From contig JAECUM010012931.1 of assembly GCA_016617855.1 (NCBI GenBank), forward strand, positions 1-64,000: DNA of 64,000 bases, read 5' to 3'. This document shows, in pieces, positions 39,772-51,275 of the stretch (positions within the stretch are counted from its first letter, which is position 1; every line of letters begins with the position of its first letter). The notes under the pieces were generated by a model. It did no database searches, was not told where the DNA came from, and saw only the letters and a list, made by a program, of their open reading frames with translations. The stretch comes from Megalonaias nervosa. Its lineage: Eukaryota; Mollusca; Bivalvia; Unionida; Unionidae. A program made the translations under genes and the position numbers.

Positions 39772-39989
39772 TTAACCAAATCGAGTTAACATAAATTGCA
39801 TCTCACTGATCTTTTCCTCCAACTTCGACTCACACTGGGCCCATACAGCAAGACTCGCTTCAGGCACCCCTATCTTGCCACATATATTCCTCTCTTCCAG
39901 ATAGTTGTGTCGTGATGGCCCATGATGATTTTACATAAGTCAGATAGTTTGAGTTGAACAGCGTTCTCGGTCTGAGTGGATGCCTCCAT
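39772..39989 (-). pseudogene. Small decayed ORF with a histone-type 3' end
   Basis: From the ATG at 39989 (MEASTQTENAVQLKLSDLCK) the frame runs 39 codons, then a shift of frame leads to ASLAVWAQCESKLEEKISEM and a stop at 39772. About 70 residues in total, with no known domain. The frame ends 11 nt before a histone-like stem-loop. Its neighbours are other small ORFs with the same kind of 3' end and a decayed Polinton. Confidence 0.5.
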
Positions 39990-40162
39990 GCTTGCTGAAA
40001 TGGTATACGTCTTGGACTTTCCAATTGTCAATATTCTCTACATCTAGTTCGTGGTTGATAACAGATTAAACCATGAGAAGATTCGCTTGCATTAATAACC
40101 AATTCAAAGTCGCGTTACAAATTCCAGTCAGAGAAGGTAGAATTGAACAGTTTTCACAATAG

Positions 40163-40507
40163 ATGGAAGAAGCAGAAAAAGGATTTGTGATTCAACAACA
40201 GCAAGAAGTGGAAAGAAGAATATGGAAAGGAAAAGAAGGAGAAAGAAAACAAGAAGAAGAGAACAGAAGAAAAAGCGTGAAGGAGCAGGGCAGAAGAATG
40301 ACGGTGAAAGCCAAAGTTGTGTGTGATGTAATACAGTTTGGTAGAGTTAACGTATCTGGGAGAAATGTATCAGATTTCCTTAAATTGCTCAAAGCGCTCC
40401 AAATCATCTATCACTACCATGTGGATGCCATTAGCAGCAGTGACTACCAAACATCCACAGCAGCAGGAAAAGAGGATGGACTTCATCGTTGTAAGGGCTC
40501 AAGATAG
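40163..40507 (+). CDS. Hypothetical small basic protein with a histone-type 3' end
   Basis: 114 residues. The N-terminal half is a highly charged coiled coil (RIWKGKEGERKQEEENRRK). The middle (VNVSGRNVSDFLKLLKALQI, about 66-85) could be a short folded domain. I do not recognise the family and it is not a histone. Unlike its neighbours the frame is intact. A canonical-looking histone stem-loop lies 57 nt after the stop, and an AATAAA further on (near 40625). Confidence 0.45.
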   Translation: MEEAEKGFVIQQQQEVERRIWKGKEGERKQEEENRRKSVKEQGRRMTVKAKVVCDVIQFGRVNVSGRNVSDFLKLLKALQIIYHYHVDAISSSDYQTSTAAGKEDGLHRCKGSR

Positions 40508-40563
40508 TTAAAGCTCATCATGTTGAATCCATAAGCTTGTTAAAACCAAACCAAACACCCAAC

Positions 40564-40602
40564 GGTTCTTTTCAGGACCACTCATATCTCTAGAAAAGAG
40601 AA
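40564..40602 (+). terminator. Histone-mRNA-like stem-loop plus downstream element
   Basis: GGTTCTTTTCAGGACC forms a full 6-bp stem (one T-G pair) with a TTTC loop. CCAAAC motifs precede it and ACCACTCA follows. CTAGAAAAGAGAAC sits 11 nt downstream, like the purine-rich U7 target. This is the best-preserved of the four examples. Confidence 0.75.
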
Positions 40603-40865
40603 CTACACAAACATTGTCAAATCAAATAAAACTTAAATCCCTTTTTTCATCATGTTTGAAAGGTGTTCATTTATGAATGCATGTGTGTATCTATAATATA
40701 AAAAATCAAGTCAAAGAGACACCTACGTTTTCTTTGGTATATTCTCCTTTTGAAATCGCAATGAAAATTTCACAACACATCATAAAAGTCCATTGTTATC
40801 ATTTTCCACTATTTGTCTCGCTCTTTGAATTTTGACACTGCTATATAGGTTCTACCTAATCTTCA

Positions 40866-41150
40866 ATTTCTTCTTGAAGTCTGGATTTTTTGCTTTTAAT
40901 GACTTGACTGTGTTCTTCATTTTCTGAAGACCTCTCCTCTTTTACCTCTTCATCTTGCTGCTTTTGTTTGTTCTCGTTTTCCTTAGGACACTATGAGGAC
41001 CAGTGTTCTTGCTCCTGACAACGATAACAGGAATCTTGACCTTTGTCTCTCTTTTCTCATGTCTTTCCTTTGCTTTGACCTTGTCCGTATTCTGGAGCCC
41101 AATGCCATTTCTCCTGACAGTTATAACAAAACTCCTGACTTTTATCACTG
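40866..41150 (-). pseudogene. Two CCHC zinc knuckles of a Gag-like protein (decayed)
   Basis: The minus strand reads CYNCQEKWHW ... then CYRCQEQEHWSS, stop, C: two copies of the C-x2-C-x4-H-x4-C nucleocapsid pattern, separated by a Lys/Gly-rich linker and followed by a charged tail (KENENKQKQQDEE). There are two in-frame stops, and the last Cys of knuckle one is missing. It indicates a retroelement gag remnant, not part of the Polinton. Confidence 0.6.
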
Positions 41151-42179
41151 TGTGAGAGCTAAATGAATACTATTTACGCTGACAGTAACACACTATCCTA
41201 TTTATGGGGACCCTCTGGCAGTAAAGCCTAGTCAAATGAAATTTTGCAATCCTCATGAAATATACGCAGTATTCCAGTGAGAAAGCAAAAGAAAGTAAGA
41301 GGCAATGACATGCCGTATAGCCTGACACCCGTGATGAGGATTTAGCTCAAAACCATGCGATCGATTTTGAACACAAGATGAACGAACCTGATTCAACACG
41401 CTCATCGTCTGTTCCAAAGACAAAAGAGTTTACTCTAAACAAAAGTCAGCCTGTAGATCCCGAAAGTTATTACCACATTCAAGAAACGCTAAAGTGCACT
41501 TACAAATAATTTGGAACCACGGTTTACGCTTACGTGGTGAAATTTACAATTGTAAAATGCCAGCCCATAAAATAAAAGATTTCATCACTGCTTTGAGGGA
41601 TTCCTTGTTAGCGACACTGCAACGACAAAGCCAAACCTAAGGATGGGATCGTTTGAAACTCCATTCATCGCGACAGTTTGAAAGCGCCCGTCTAGTTCTA
41701 GTTTAAGACCCCGGTAGAGTTAATACCCTCCAAAGTCATCCAATGACGAGTTTCACATCACCGATTGAAAAGCCACACTTTACATACATGACCCCTGTTT
41801 CCCCTCCAAAAGGGAGCGGACGCAGAAAAGTATCATAGATGGACGACATTCGAAGCACCAAACGTAGTATAGCCCAAATTAATAACTCCCAGGACCACAT
41901 GTGTTTAGCCCGAAACATCGTCGTGAATCGAACGTATGCCGGCAAGAATGAAACGCGGAATGGAAAAGAGCCTGGGAGACAATCGGACAACTGACAATCG
42001 ACAGTCGACAATCGGACCAACCCAAACAATGGAAAGAAGTAGTACTCTTGTTACACAAGAAAGGCATCTCGAAAGAGCTGTGGCATTCATGAAATGCACA
42101 CACTTCAAGACATCTTGAATCCACGCTACATGTAAAAGTGTATCCTAAATTGGTTTGTTGGCATCTGGTGCTTCGAGGG

Positions 42180-45100
42180 CCAGATTTCACTGACGGAGAA
42201 TACATTCACAGTTAGAATCATCAAGAACATTTTGATGCCATTACAAGTATCACCGGATTTCTCGAATATACTCATTATTGCAAGAAATGTGACCAAGGGC
42301 TTACCAATAGGTAGCAGAACATTCATTGGTTGAGAAATGCCGGGTAAGTTTAGCGTCTAAACCCTGCATTCCCCAAGGAATATAACGAATTCGTTACTCA
42401 TCTTGCAATTAAACTGTGTTACTAACAACACCGCACGACGCAAGGTCGACAACAGAAAAATGCCTGCAAATTAATGAGATTGTACTCTATCTGTGGATAT
42501 CTTATTCACACCAACAATACCAAGGCCCAACTTCGTTTAGGGAAGAAATGATGCCGTTTCTGTGACCAAATCGTCGACTTTGAACATCGATATTACACCC
42601 AAAAAATACAAAAAGCAGCAGGAGAATACATCAACAATGAAAAGGAGAAAAAGACAAAACTGGATTTCATCTATTTTATTTGGAATGTATGCAATAGACC
42701 GACATTCACACCACTAATTTCTGAGTTGCTCATCAGGCTTGCATGGAGAGTATTCAAGAGCCCACTTTTTTATTGTCACATTGTAGAAAGATTCCAGGAG
42801 CACATAAAAAGTAGTTCGAGGACCTAGCACGCTTCCCAAATTTTCCCAATGGATCTTAAACCCTATCGACGACACTGGGAACCATGAGGACGTCCAACGT
42901 TACGGAGACTGTCATTGCCATACTACGGTGATGGCTCATAATGTCTCGGGTTAGAAAGAACAATTTTGTCTGAAATACGATTCAGATCAAGGTAGAGAAC
43001 GACCCAAAGCCACCGTGAATGGAGCCATGCTCTTCTACCTGAAAGTGGGACAAGTACAGTTTACTGATTCCATGAGATTTTTTTGGCCATGCCTTTGAGT
43101 CGAACGCCTAAAACATTTGGAATGACAGAACTGAAGAATGGGTATTTTCTACGCTTGTTAAGTACCGAAGTTAATCAACACTGTGTCCTCACGCATTTGC
43201 CTGACACTTGCTATTGCGACTCCGATAATTCGCACACTGAATAATGAAAATCCTTCTATGTTTGGTACCACTCTTACACTTCTAACCCATCTGACTCTCA
43301 GTAAGAAATTTCAGAGTATTGCCAATTCGATGTAGACATTTAACACCATTGTTATGAAACTTTTCGGCAATTGTTTACGGAGCACGGGAGGTATCGATCC
43401 ATCGAAGGAAGCCTCCACCGTCGACAAAGTGTGCTCGTTAGTGTACCGCAACAAAGGTATGCACGAGAACACACTTGCCATCATACTCTTACACGCCTCC
43501 AAGTTCAACAACCATCGATGCTCGGCCGAAGCTCCGTGTCGGTTACATTACTTGTTCGAAACAGAAGACAAATGGATCTAACATGCCAGAAACGGGGGGA
43601 AAGGGGGGGAGGGGGTAAGAAAATTAGAAATCTTTCGGTGGATGGGGGGGGGGATTTAGAAGACCCTAAGAGCGCCTACGAACTTCATGGATGGTTATTT
43701 CACCGATGCTCCATCAGTTACCATCAACCACAGCTGAAACGTACCTTCTCAGAGCACACCATGGAACAATTGTAGGAGAAAATCTACCATCGATGCCTGA
43801 AGTTAGAGCAACAAGGATACCGAGTGGCAGATATGTGAAAGCACGACTACAATAGGCGTTTCAAAACCGATCCCGATTTTAGGAGCATTGCCTTGTTATA
43901 TATATGTAATTTAATTATTTGTTAGTTAGTTTTAAATTTTATTTCATTACATGTTATTGTAATGATAACTTTGTCTACTGGATTTGATACTTTTTTTAGA
44001 AATTCAGTTCAGTTCTGTTTGACCTGATAAACAACCAATAGTGGAAACATTGTATTTAGTTGCTGACCTTGATTAGGAACTAGTAAGGGTTTTTGGTAAA
44101 CAACTTTTTTTTCCCAGAGTAAGAACCATTGATTTCAGATAAGGTTATACTGAATACCTGATGTTAGGCGTGTAAAAAAAACTTCTACGTTGTTCTAGAA
44201 AATGACCACGTGACCCTCATACAAGAATCTGTTTTGAGTCTTAACTTGTTGTATAACCGTTTTCTTCATAAGACATATTTCAGTTGGGCTTTAAATCTTT
44301 GACACTTAAAGGTGTTTTGTTGTCACCAGTTTGAGTTGAATTTATTTTAATTTAAGGAATTATTGATTCTTTCCCTGGAAAATACTAGTGCTCATACAGA
44401 ATTCTTGGACAAAGACATTTATCGAAATTTGTTCAGAATTCCACATTGGAATATTATTTTCTCTGATTCAACAAGGAACTGTTGCCTTCCATCGTGGAAT
44501 TTCATCGGGACTCGAACTCATATTCATTTAGGACGTTTTAATAATAGGACTTCTATTTTTTAATTCTTGGATTAATTTTGGATTTGATTCGTAAACCGTA
44601 AGTCCTTTTTCTCATTTTTACCTCTTTTTTAGGGAAATAAATTATTTGTTAAATTTTACAAAGCTTGTTGGCTTCACTCTTTTCTTGTTACTTTTTGTTA
44701 GAACCTAGACTCGTAACAGCCTAAAGTGACGACGTGGTGGACGTGAAATCGCTGGCTCCATGGACAGTTTATTTGGAAGACGAACGAATGCTACACGTCT
44801 GCTGTATGTAGTGGACGAAACTCAAGAACAAGAAGAAATCAAATACATCTGTGTTGCTTTTTTCCAGCTTTGGGTGTGCAAATAGTGTCGATTTCATAAA
44901 GGACACACCAAAGTTTTGACAGAACACATCGACGTGAAACATTATGAAGGCTTGATCAAATGAAAGTTTTACCTCCCTTCGATGTGTACCATCCTGTCTT
45001 TCCAAACCAATAGAAACGAAAACCCGAAGTTTCCTTTTATGCCGTACATGTGTTGAAACTTATTACTCGGACCAACTTTGTCATCACACCGAGGATGAAC

Positions 45101-46010
45101 GCACACTGATAGAAACGTGAGTCAGTGTGGAATTGTTTCATGCTTTGGATCTGGAGCACCGCTTGTTAAAAGTCTGCATATTGTACCACTTTCCAAAGAC
45201 AGAACTCTACCAAAAAGACGACTCCCAGAAGGGCATTTTCTCATGTTATTTCAAGGCATTTCTGAAACAGAACAAGAAGCAAGCAGTTGTCTCTCTGGGA
45301 GTCCGACTCCAGAAGATCAAACGGCATTCAAAGAAAAGTACCGTCCCATCAATTGCATCAGAATAGACCACGTGGAAGACGGTCATTTGCTAAAGTCATG
45401 CTCATTTGCCTATGGGGAAAATTATCACACCGGGCGTGCTTACCCAAAACGGACACTTGTCAGATCCATACCGCTCCTTTGAACTGGTGGACGATAACGG
45501 ATAACTTAAAACAAATGAAGGACATCGACGTTGCTTGTGAATATTTGACCTTGATCAATTAAGAAGAAGTTCCACAGTGTGCACCTCCTGACGAATTTGG
45601 AAATGCCTTCATTGTAGCCTACGTGACAGCCAATGCATGCTTAAAATTGTAACAAGCCTTGTAAGTTATATCAGATCGAGTCCTGTGTTTTGACACGGAT
45701 AGCTGCATTTACATCCATTACCGTGCGAGCCCTGATCCAGAAATCGGAGGGGATCAGTTTGGTGTATGGACGAACGAGCACTGTGTGGACAAGAGTTTTT
45801 GTTTTGCCACTGGAGGTACCAAAACGTAAGGCTACCGATACAGAGACCGACGGATAAAAAGCATCATATCGATGTCATACACTGCGACGTCATCAATGTA
45901 GCACGGCATGGCAGCTTCTCCACTACCACTATCAGCACAGAAACAGATGCTATGAGTGAGACTTGCCTTTCTAATAGCGATAGCGATGCCATTTATTACC
46001 GTGAATCTTG
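42180..46010 (+). pseudogene. Decayed family-B DNA polymerase of a third Polinton lineage, split by an LTR
   Basis: Successive plus-strand blocks in shifting frames follow the order of a Polinton polymerase: zinc-binding N-terminus (EYTHYCKKCDQ, CRFCDQIVDFEHRY, about 42270-42600), exonuclease region (VGQVQFTDSMRFF and KTFGMTELKNGYF, about 43045-43150), YCQFDVDI and YRNKGMHENTLAIIL (43320-43490), YELHGWLFHRCS (43675-43710), then after the LTR a thumb/palm part (ELFHALDLEHRLLKV), motif B KVMLICLWGKLSHR (about 45395-45435) and motif C LCFDTDSCIYIHY (about 45680-45720). Many stops and frameshifts. The N-terminus may begin as early as 41.4 kb. Unlike the 33.2-kb relic, this belongs to the subgroup with an N-terminal zinc-finger region. 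Confidence 0.85.
43894..44718 (+). mobile_element. Solo LTR inserted in the polymerase relic
   Basis: 825 bp beginning TGTTATATATATG and ending CTCGTAACA, with an exact 4-bp target duplication GCCT on both sides (43890-43893 and 44719-44722). A polyadenylation signal (ggGAAATAAATTATT) lies about 90 bp from the end. Homologous to 50357-51275, 57729-58646 and 63740-64000. No internal retroviral genes are present, so it is a solo LTR or similar terminal repeat. Confidence 0.85.
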
Positions 46011-46069
46011 CCTCTGTATTAGTTTAAGAGCTGCAGCACGAGCATTTATTTGTTTTCGTAGTTAACGTG

Positions 46070-47350
46070 ATGTTTTGCATGTACAACCCTGCGGATCTCA
46101 TCCATGCCTTTGCAAACTACTCCAGATACCCACACCACCTCCTTGAAATGAGCCAGAGAGGAAAACTTAAAGACTGAATAGTGTAGAGACTATACCATAA
46201 CAACATTACAGCGTGAAATCCTGGCGTACGTTTTAATCCAAAATGTTGCACATTAACTTGTTTATATTCCGCTTTAGCTCTTTCAATGTGTATCTTATAT
46301 ATGTAATTAGTCATATATCTCTTAGCTGTTGACGGACTTTAAATTTGCTTGAACGCTCATGAAACGAATATGAAAGGTATAAAATCGCTTTTGTTGTGCA
46401 CTTTATTCTCGGACTTCTTAACACCTAATCTATGGCTACATCTTTCTCTTTCTCCTCTTCCTCTGCTCCTATTGTCATTGTGGAAAGGCTAGATATTATG
46501 ATCGCTTCATCTTCGCCATCTCTTTAATATGTTAATTGCTAGACCGAGGGGTTCAGACAAAACCGAAATTGTCACACGCGTGATCGAGTAAAACGACTTT
46601 CTCTAAGATCGTCCAACCCATGATATCGTTTGTGTTACAAAGATTGGCAATCAGATTACAAAATATTTCAAGTGGCCGCCATCCTTCCGTCTAGAATTGG
46701 AACATATGAACGATGAAGAGCCAAAATGAATTGTTTACTTGCCCGATTTACAACAAGTAACCAGAGAAAGAAGACATCGTGTACGATATCGAACGTATTC
46801 TCGACTGAAGACAACGTAAGATAGGCAAACACTGACTCGAATCAGTGAAAGTTCATCAGAAAGCATATCCACCGAGTTTTGATTCCTGGATTGCCGCTTC
46901 CCTAGTCATCGACTATAAAAAGATGTGACCTTCATGCCGTTAAACACAACAGCGACCACTCCTTCTCAGGGTTCCTCTCTTCGAGATCCACAAAAGCAAC
47001 CCCTGTGGGTATGTGTGCCTAAAACGCAAATCATCTTTCTCTGCCAAATCAATGTAGTATATTGTGTAATTGGAGCCGCATTCGTCAAATTGAGTTTGCA
47101 ACAAGGAGACAGGCAATTGTGCACCATTTTACTCAGCAATGTGCTTACCTTCTTCCCAATTCTTCCTTGAAATAGTCTAGTAGCAACGATAGCTTTTGCG
47201 GACAACCAATTACAACCACAGCAGAAGCAACAACATTCTTTGGGAACATTTGGAAACTCGAGTGACTCATCGGAAAACAGAACTATCGAATTATACATAG
47301 CCCACTTTATTTAACTTAACCCAGTGACAATTTTAAGTATATCCTTCCCA
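46070..47350. other. Decayed stretch downstream of the polymerase relic
   Basis: No frame I can assign. A TATA-like motif (gactataaaaag) lies at about 46912, and the short open frames near 46925-47298 overlap on both strands. Possibly remnants of further genes of the same old Polinton. Confidence 0.35.
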
Positions 47351-47620
47351 TGTTACGAATCTACGGTCTTAAAGTAAGTAAAAACAATAGTGACAACCAA
47401 CAAGTTTTGTAAAATTCAACAATTAATTTATTTCCCTAAATTACAAAGTGAAAATTAGAAAAGAACTTACAGTAATGAGAAATAAATCACACATAGTCCT
47501 AAACGTTTTATTGTAAGTCCAAATGTATAAAGTTCTAAATGAATTAAAGTGGTATCCCAAATAAATTTCCATATTGAATGTGTTGATGTGCTTGTAGTCT
47601 CGAATAGGTCAATGTGTCAG
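47351..47620 (-). mobile_element. Partial LTR of the same family
   Basis: Starts TGTTACGAATCTAC and follows the LTR end in inverted orientation (acaaccaacaagttttgtaa, atttatttccctaaa) before losing similarity. More diverged than the full copies. Confidence 0.55.
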
Positions 47621-47924
47621 AAGTGGTATAAAGATTTGCGTGACCATTCCGTCCCTGTACATTGACTTCTCTGGGGATCCACCGCATTGAAGCCTCTCGC
47701 CACAGAGTAAGGAGCCGTACCGTACAGCAACTTACTTCATAGATATTTTCAATGAAAAGGTCAGGTTGAAATTGTTGTCTTGTCATTGCCTGTGAAGAAA
47801 ATGGATATCTGGGAACTGAATTACCTTCCAACGCACGGCTTCTTGAAATACTGTGATGTGTGTGCTAAAGATTAACTTCTTCATCGCAAACCTAAAGGTA
47901 TTCAAGCCTGAATCATCAACACAG

Positions 47925-48135
47925 TCATCAACCGGGAACCTATTGGATCGACGCTGACTTTCCGAACGATCCGAATGTCGACTATTTTAAATCTTATGAC
48001 TCACCATTGATTTTATGAGAAGAAATACCGTATCGACTCGATTCAATAATATGAGATTGCAAGGAACAGATTTCATGGTGTATGGACAAAATTGTGTGTA
48101 TTTTCTTCATCCACGTAATCTTGGATATGGACTTG
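47925..48135 (+). pseudogene. Adenain-like protease relic of the old Polinton
   Basis: A first frame reads PGTYWIDADFPNDPNVDYFK, in the place of the His and Asp parts of the protease (here Tyr replaces the usual His). After a frame shift LQGTDFMVYGQNCVYFLH takes the place of the Gln...CG..C block, with Tyr for the catalytic Cys. Two catalytic residues are thus lost. It lies downstream of the polymerase relic in the same orientation and probably belongs to that element. Confidence 0.55.
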
Positions 48136-48554
48136 TTTTGATGGTGTGTATTCTAGAACCGATGATAAACTAGAAAGTTGATTTTGAGAACATTCTGATT
48201 ATCTTTTGTATTTAGCTAGGAAACGTAGTGAACATGTGGGCATCGATGACTAAAGGACATAGATCAGTGGAAGTCGAGTTGTCCTCAGAACATTTTCAAC
48301 CTTGTAAACGTGTTCGTGTTTAAAATGGTTGATTTTTGTCTTGTTTTTGACATGTTTCTTCCTGTGAGTATACACGTTAGTTTGGAAAAAAATAGTTTAC
48401 GTTTTATTGACATTGAATGAACATGCTCTTTCACCACTCTCTGTCATGTGTTCCTTCCCGTTCCCAGATCGCAGGGAAGATTACTATTGCCTTCGTGCTA
48501 GGGGCGTGCACTAGCTAGTCTGGCAACCCATCATTGACTCATCTACAAGCAACA

Positions 48555-48795
48555 TGTCTTCAACGTTTGAACATTTGAACTGAATCCGGCAGAGCCTGAG
48601 ATCAGACGCCTGACGAAATGGAGAACACGAGTCTTGAACTTAATGCTAGATATACAAGAGAATTTAGTAAAAGGGAATCCAGCAACAACAGCAGAGGCAG
48701 CAGCGAGAGGTAGAATGCAGAATGCACAGGGATGGTTTCTCTTTTTTATGTGGGGAAAACCTGCAGTGAGACCGGGTCGTAATCGCAGAAATTGA
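48555..48795 (+). pseudogene. Small decayed ORF with a histone-type 3' end (2)
   Basis: ATG at 48555 (MSSTFEHLN), then a one-base frame change leads into RRLTKWRTRVLNLMLDIQEN, an Ala-rich stretch (TTAEAAARGRMQNA) and a basic end (VRPGRNRRN) with stop at 48795. About 80 residues, basic. No known family. A degraded stem-loop with an intact TTTTCAG core follows at 48825-48840, and ctagaaagga at 48851. The 25 bp upstream of the ATG are shared with the next ORF (gtctggcaacccatcattga). Confidence 0.45.
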
Positions 48796-49307
48796 AAAGT
48801 CCAGGGCTTATTGCAAAAAAAACTAGTAGTTTTCAGGGCTGTCCAGACCTCTAGAAAGGATACTCATTGTTTTGCCAAACACGTTTGTTTGTGTTTGCTT
48901 GTTTGTGTATGTCCTTGTTTTCCCCCCTAAAAAATCCCTTTCCTTTTCCAATGTGTTTGTATGTAAGGGTATAGTAGTGTGTCTGTAATTCTTTCCCACC
49001 TTTGGCTGTATGACAATGTGTGATTTTATGTTTGTTGTATGAATCTGTTTGTCTTTGCTTTCCCTCAAAAAAATCTCCCTTTATCCAATGTATGTTTGTA
49101 TGGAGTAGAGTGTGTTTGTATATTACAAGATTGAAAAATGGTTTCGGTAACGTCCGCGTGATATTTATTTTCCATGTTTTGGTCTTGTATGTGGTGTGAA
49201 TTGTAATTTGTGTAAGGGATGTTTTCCTTCACAGCCGTGCTTGAGGCATATAAAAATGGAGCGTTCATAAGTCTGGCTTCCATCGTTGACTCATCACCAA
49301 CCAAATA

Positions 49308-49785
49308 ATGAGAAGACTACAGAAGTTGCTTGAACTCCATATACAATTGGAGCATGTTTTTAGCCTCCTGGACGAATTTGTGATGGACGAATTAAAGAAA
49401 GAAACCTATCTAGAGGACCAAAAAAGCACGAAAAGGAAAATATAAACAAGTGTGCTGCCCAGTAAAACAATGCGGCAGACCAGCAATGTGAAGAATGTGG
49501 TGAGGTTACCAACACAGAAACAACTCCCACCGGGGACGACTTGACTCTGGAGTTCCGGCAGAAGCAGAATCAGCAGCTATCACCAGAGCGACACAGTCTA
49601 TGGCTTAGACTACCAAGGAAAACAATGGCAACACAAATGGAGTCATTAAATGGAGGATTGGGGTTCTGAAGCGATTCAGGCTACCTCAGCGTTTCCCATT
49701 CCACCAATCCCTGGGATGGAGATCGATTAAGTCCACTGTTTGTGAGGTGCTTGACAAAAGAGAGGCAGGCACTAGATGTAGTTTA
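49308..49785 (+). pseudogene. Small decayed ORF with a histone-type 3' end (3)
   Basis: Starts MRRLQKLLELHIQLEHVFSL, 45 codons to a stop; protein-like stretches continue in other frames to about 49785 (for example GVLKRFRLPQRFPFHQSLGW). Upstream are a TATA box (gcatataaaaatgg, about 49245) and a gtctggcttccatcgttgac segment shared with the 48.5-kb ORF. No known family. Confidence 0.4.
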
Positions 49786-49795
49786 GGAAAGAAAC

Positions 49796-49833
49796 TGCCC
49801 TTTTCAGAGCCACCACATTTCTAGAAAAGAGAT
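49796..49833 (+). terminator. Histone-mRNA-like 3' stem-loop plus downstream element
   Basis: TGCCCTTTTCAGAGCCACCACA keeps the right arm and loop of the histone consensus (TTTTCAGAGCCACC) with a damaged left arm. CTAGAAAAGAGA follows 9 nt later, as at 40.59 kb. An AATAAATAAA polyadenylation-like signal lies at about 49893. Confidence 0.6.
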
Positions 49834-49988
49834 TTGCCAAAATTTTGTACCTTTAGGTTTCGCATTTATTTGTGTATATATTTGCATATCCCGAATAAAT
49901 AAAATTCCTTTCCTTACAATAATGTGGGTTTGTATGTGAGGATTTAGCTGTTTGTCTAGAAACACTTACTACCCTTGCTTGTGTAACA

Positions 49989-50038
49989 GTGTGTGTGTGT
50001 GTGTGTGTGCGTGCGTGCGTGCGCGCGCGCGCGCGTGC

Positions 50039-50069
<31 letters not shown>
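49989..50069. repeat. (GT)n-(GC)n-(GT)n microsatellite
   Basis: GT units pass through GTGC and GC units and back to GT. Confidence 0.95.
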
Positions 50070-50356
50070 AAAAGAAATATTCAGAACTATTCGTTACGAA
50101 AAAATACGTTTTAATGACCATCATTTTGTTTCCTAATAGCACTGAATACGTTTGAGACGGATGGAAACCGTACTCTTCATCACACCTTCAGTTGGTTGTT
50201 CAGTTTTTACAAACCAATCCAAATCTAAATGTATTTATTCTGACTATTATATACTGTATCCCTATTGGAATTCAGGTTATCTTTTGTCAGACCATCTCAA
50301 CATTTGCAATATAATATCCGTGATCAAATGTTATTTCAGTGATTATTAATTCATAG

Positions 50357-51275
50357 TGTTACGTGTACAAAAGTAACAAAAGAAAAGAGTGAAGCCAACA
50401 AGCTTTGTATATTTTAACAAAATAATTTATTTCCCTAGAAAACAATGTAAAAATTGGAAATAGGACTTACGGTTTAAAATTTAATCCTAGGATTGAAAAA
50501 TACAAGTCCTATCACTAAACAGTTCTAATTGAATCCAGGTTCGAATCTCGCTGAAAATCCAATATGGAGGCGATGACGTCAGATTAGATCGTTGTACTGG
50601 TGGCAACAGATCCTCAATTGAATCACAGTTTATAATGTTTCTGTATAGAATTCCAGAATAAATTTCCTCTGAATTTCTTTGTCCCAGAACTTTCTATAAA
50701 ACAAGTACACTCTTTTAGTCTTCTAGAGAATAAATTATTAAATTCCAAAAAATAGATGAACTTCAAAACAATTTGGCAACAACAATAGAAACACCTTATT
50801 CCCTCAAGGTGTAAGAATACGACTGAATAATTTTAATACCAAATGACTGCTTAAAACCTCGATTTTAGATCACATGGTGGCTCACGTGATGGACTTACGC
50901 GACACTAATTTGAACATCGCAAAAGAAACACACAACCGGTAGGCACGTGCGCCATTGAAGAACTTAGCGAATCTTATTATAAAATTCAATTTTTTTTAAA
51001 AAAAACTTGTTTACAAATTAGAACTATCATGCAATCAGAAAATGACCATGGTAATAGCCAATCGTTTTATCTTGATGTTTTCGAAATCTATGAACCAGAG
51101 TGAGCTAAAAATAGTGCTGAAGAAATATTATAATCTAATCGGGTTAAGCCAATTTTCGGAAAAGAGATTCAAATCCAGTGAAAATTATCATTACAATAAA
51201 ATGTACTGAACCAAAATTAAAATAAAAAAGAATTTAAAACTAACACACAAGCAACTTAGTTACATATTCGTAACA
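50357..51275 (-). mobile_element. Solo LTR, 919 bp
   Basis: Ends TGTTACGTGTAC...ATTCGTAACA with a 4-bp target duplication ATAG on both sides (50353-50356 and 51276-51279). On the minus strand it aligns throughout with 57729-58646 and, with more gaps, 43894-44718. No coding capacity. Confidence 0.88.

Noticed and set aside
40163..40507. A histone gene, because of the histone-type stem-loop after it
   Set aside because: The protein is a charged coiled coil followed by an unknown segment, with none of the conserved histone-fold blocks.
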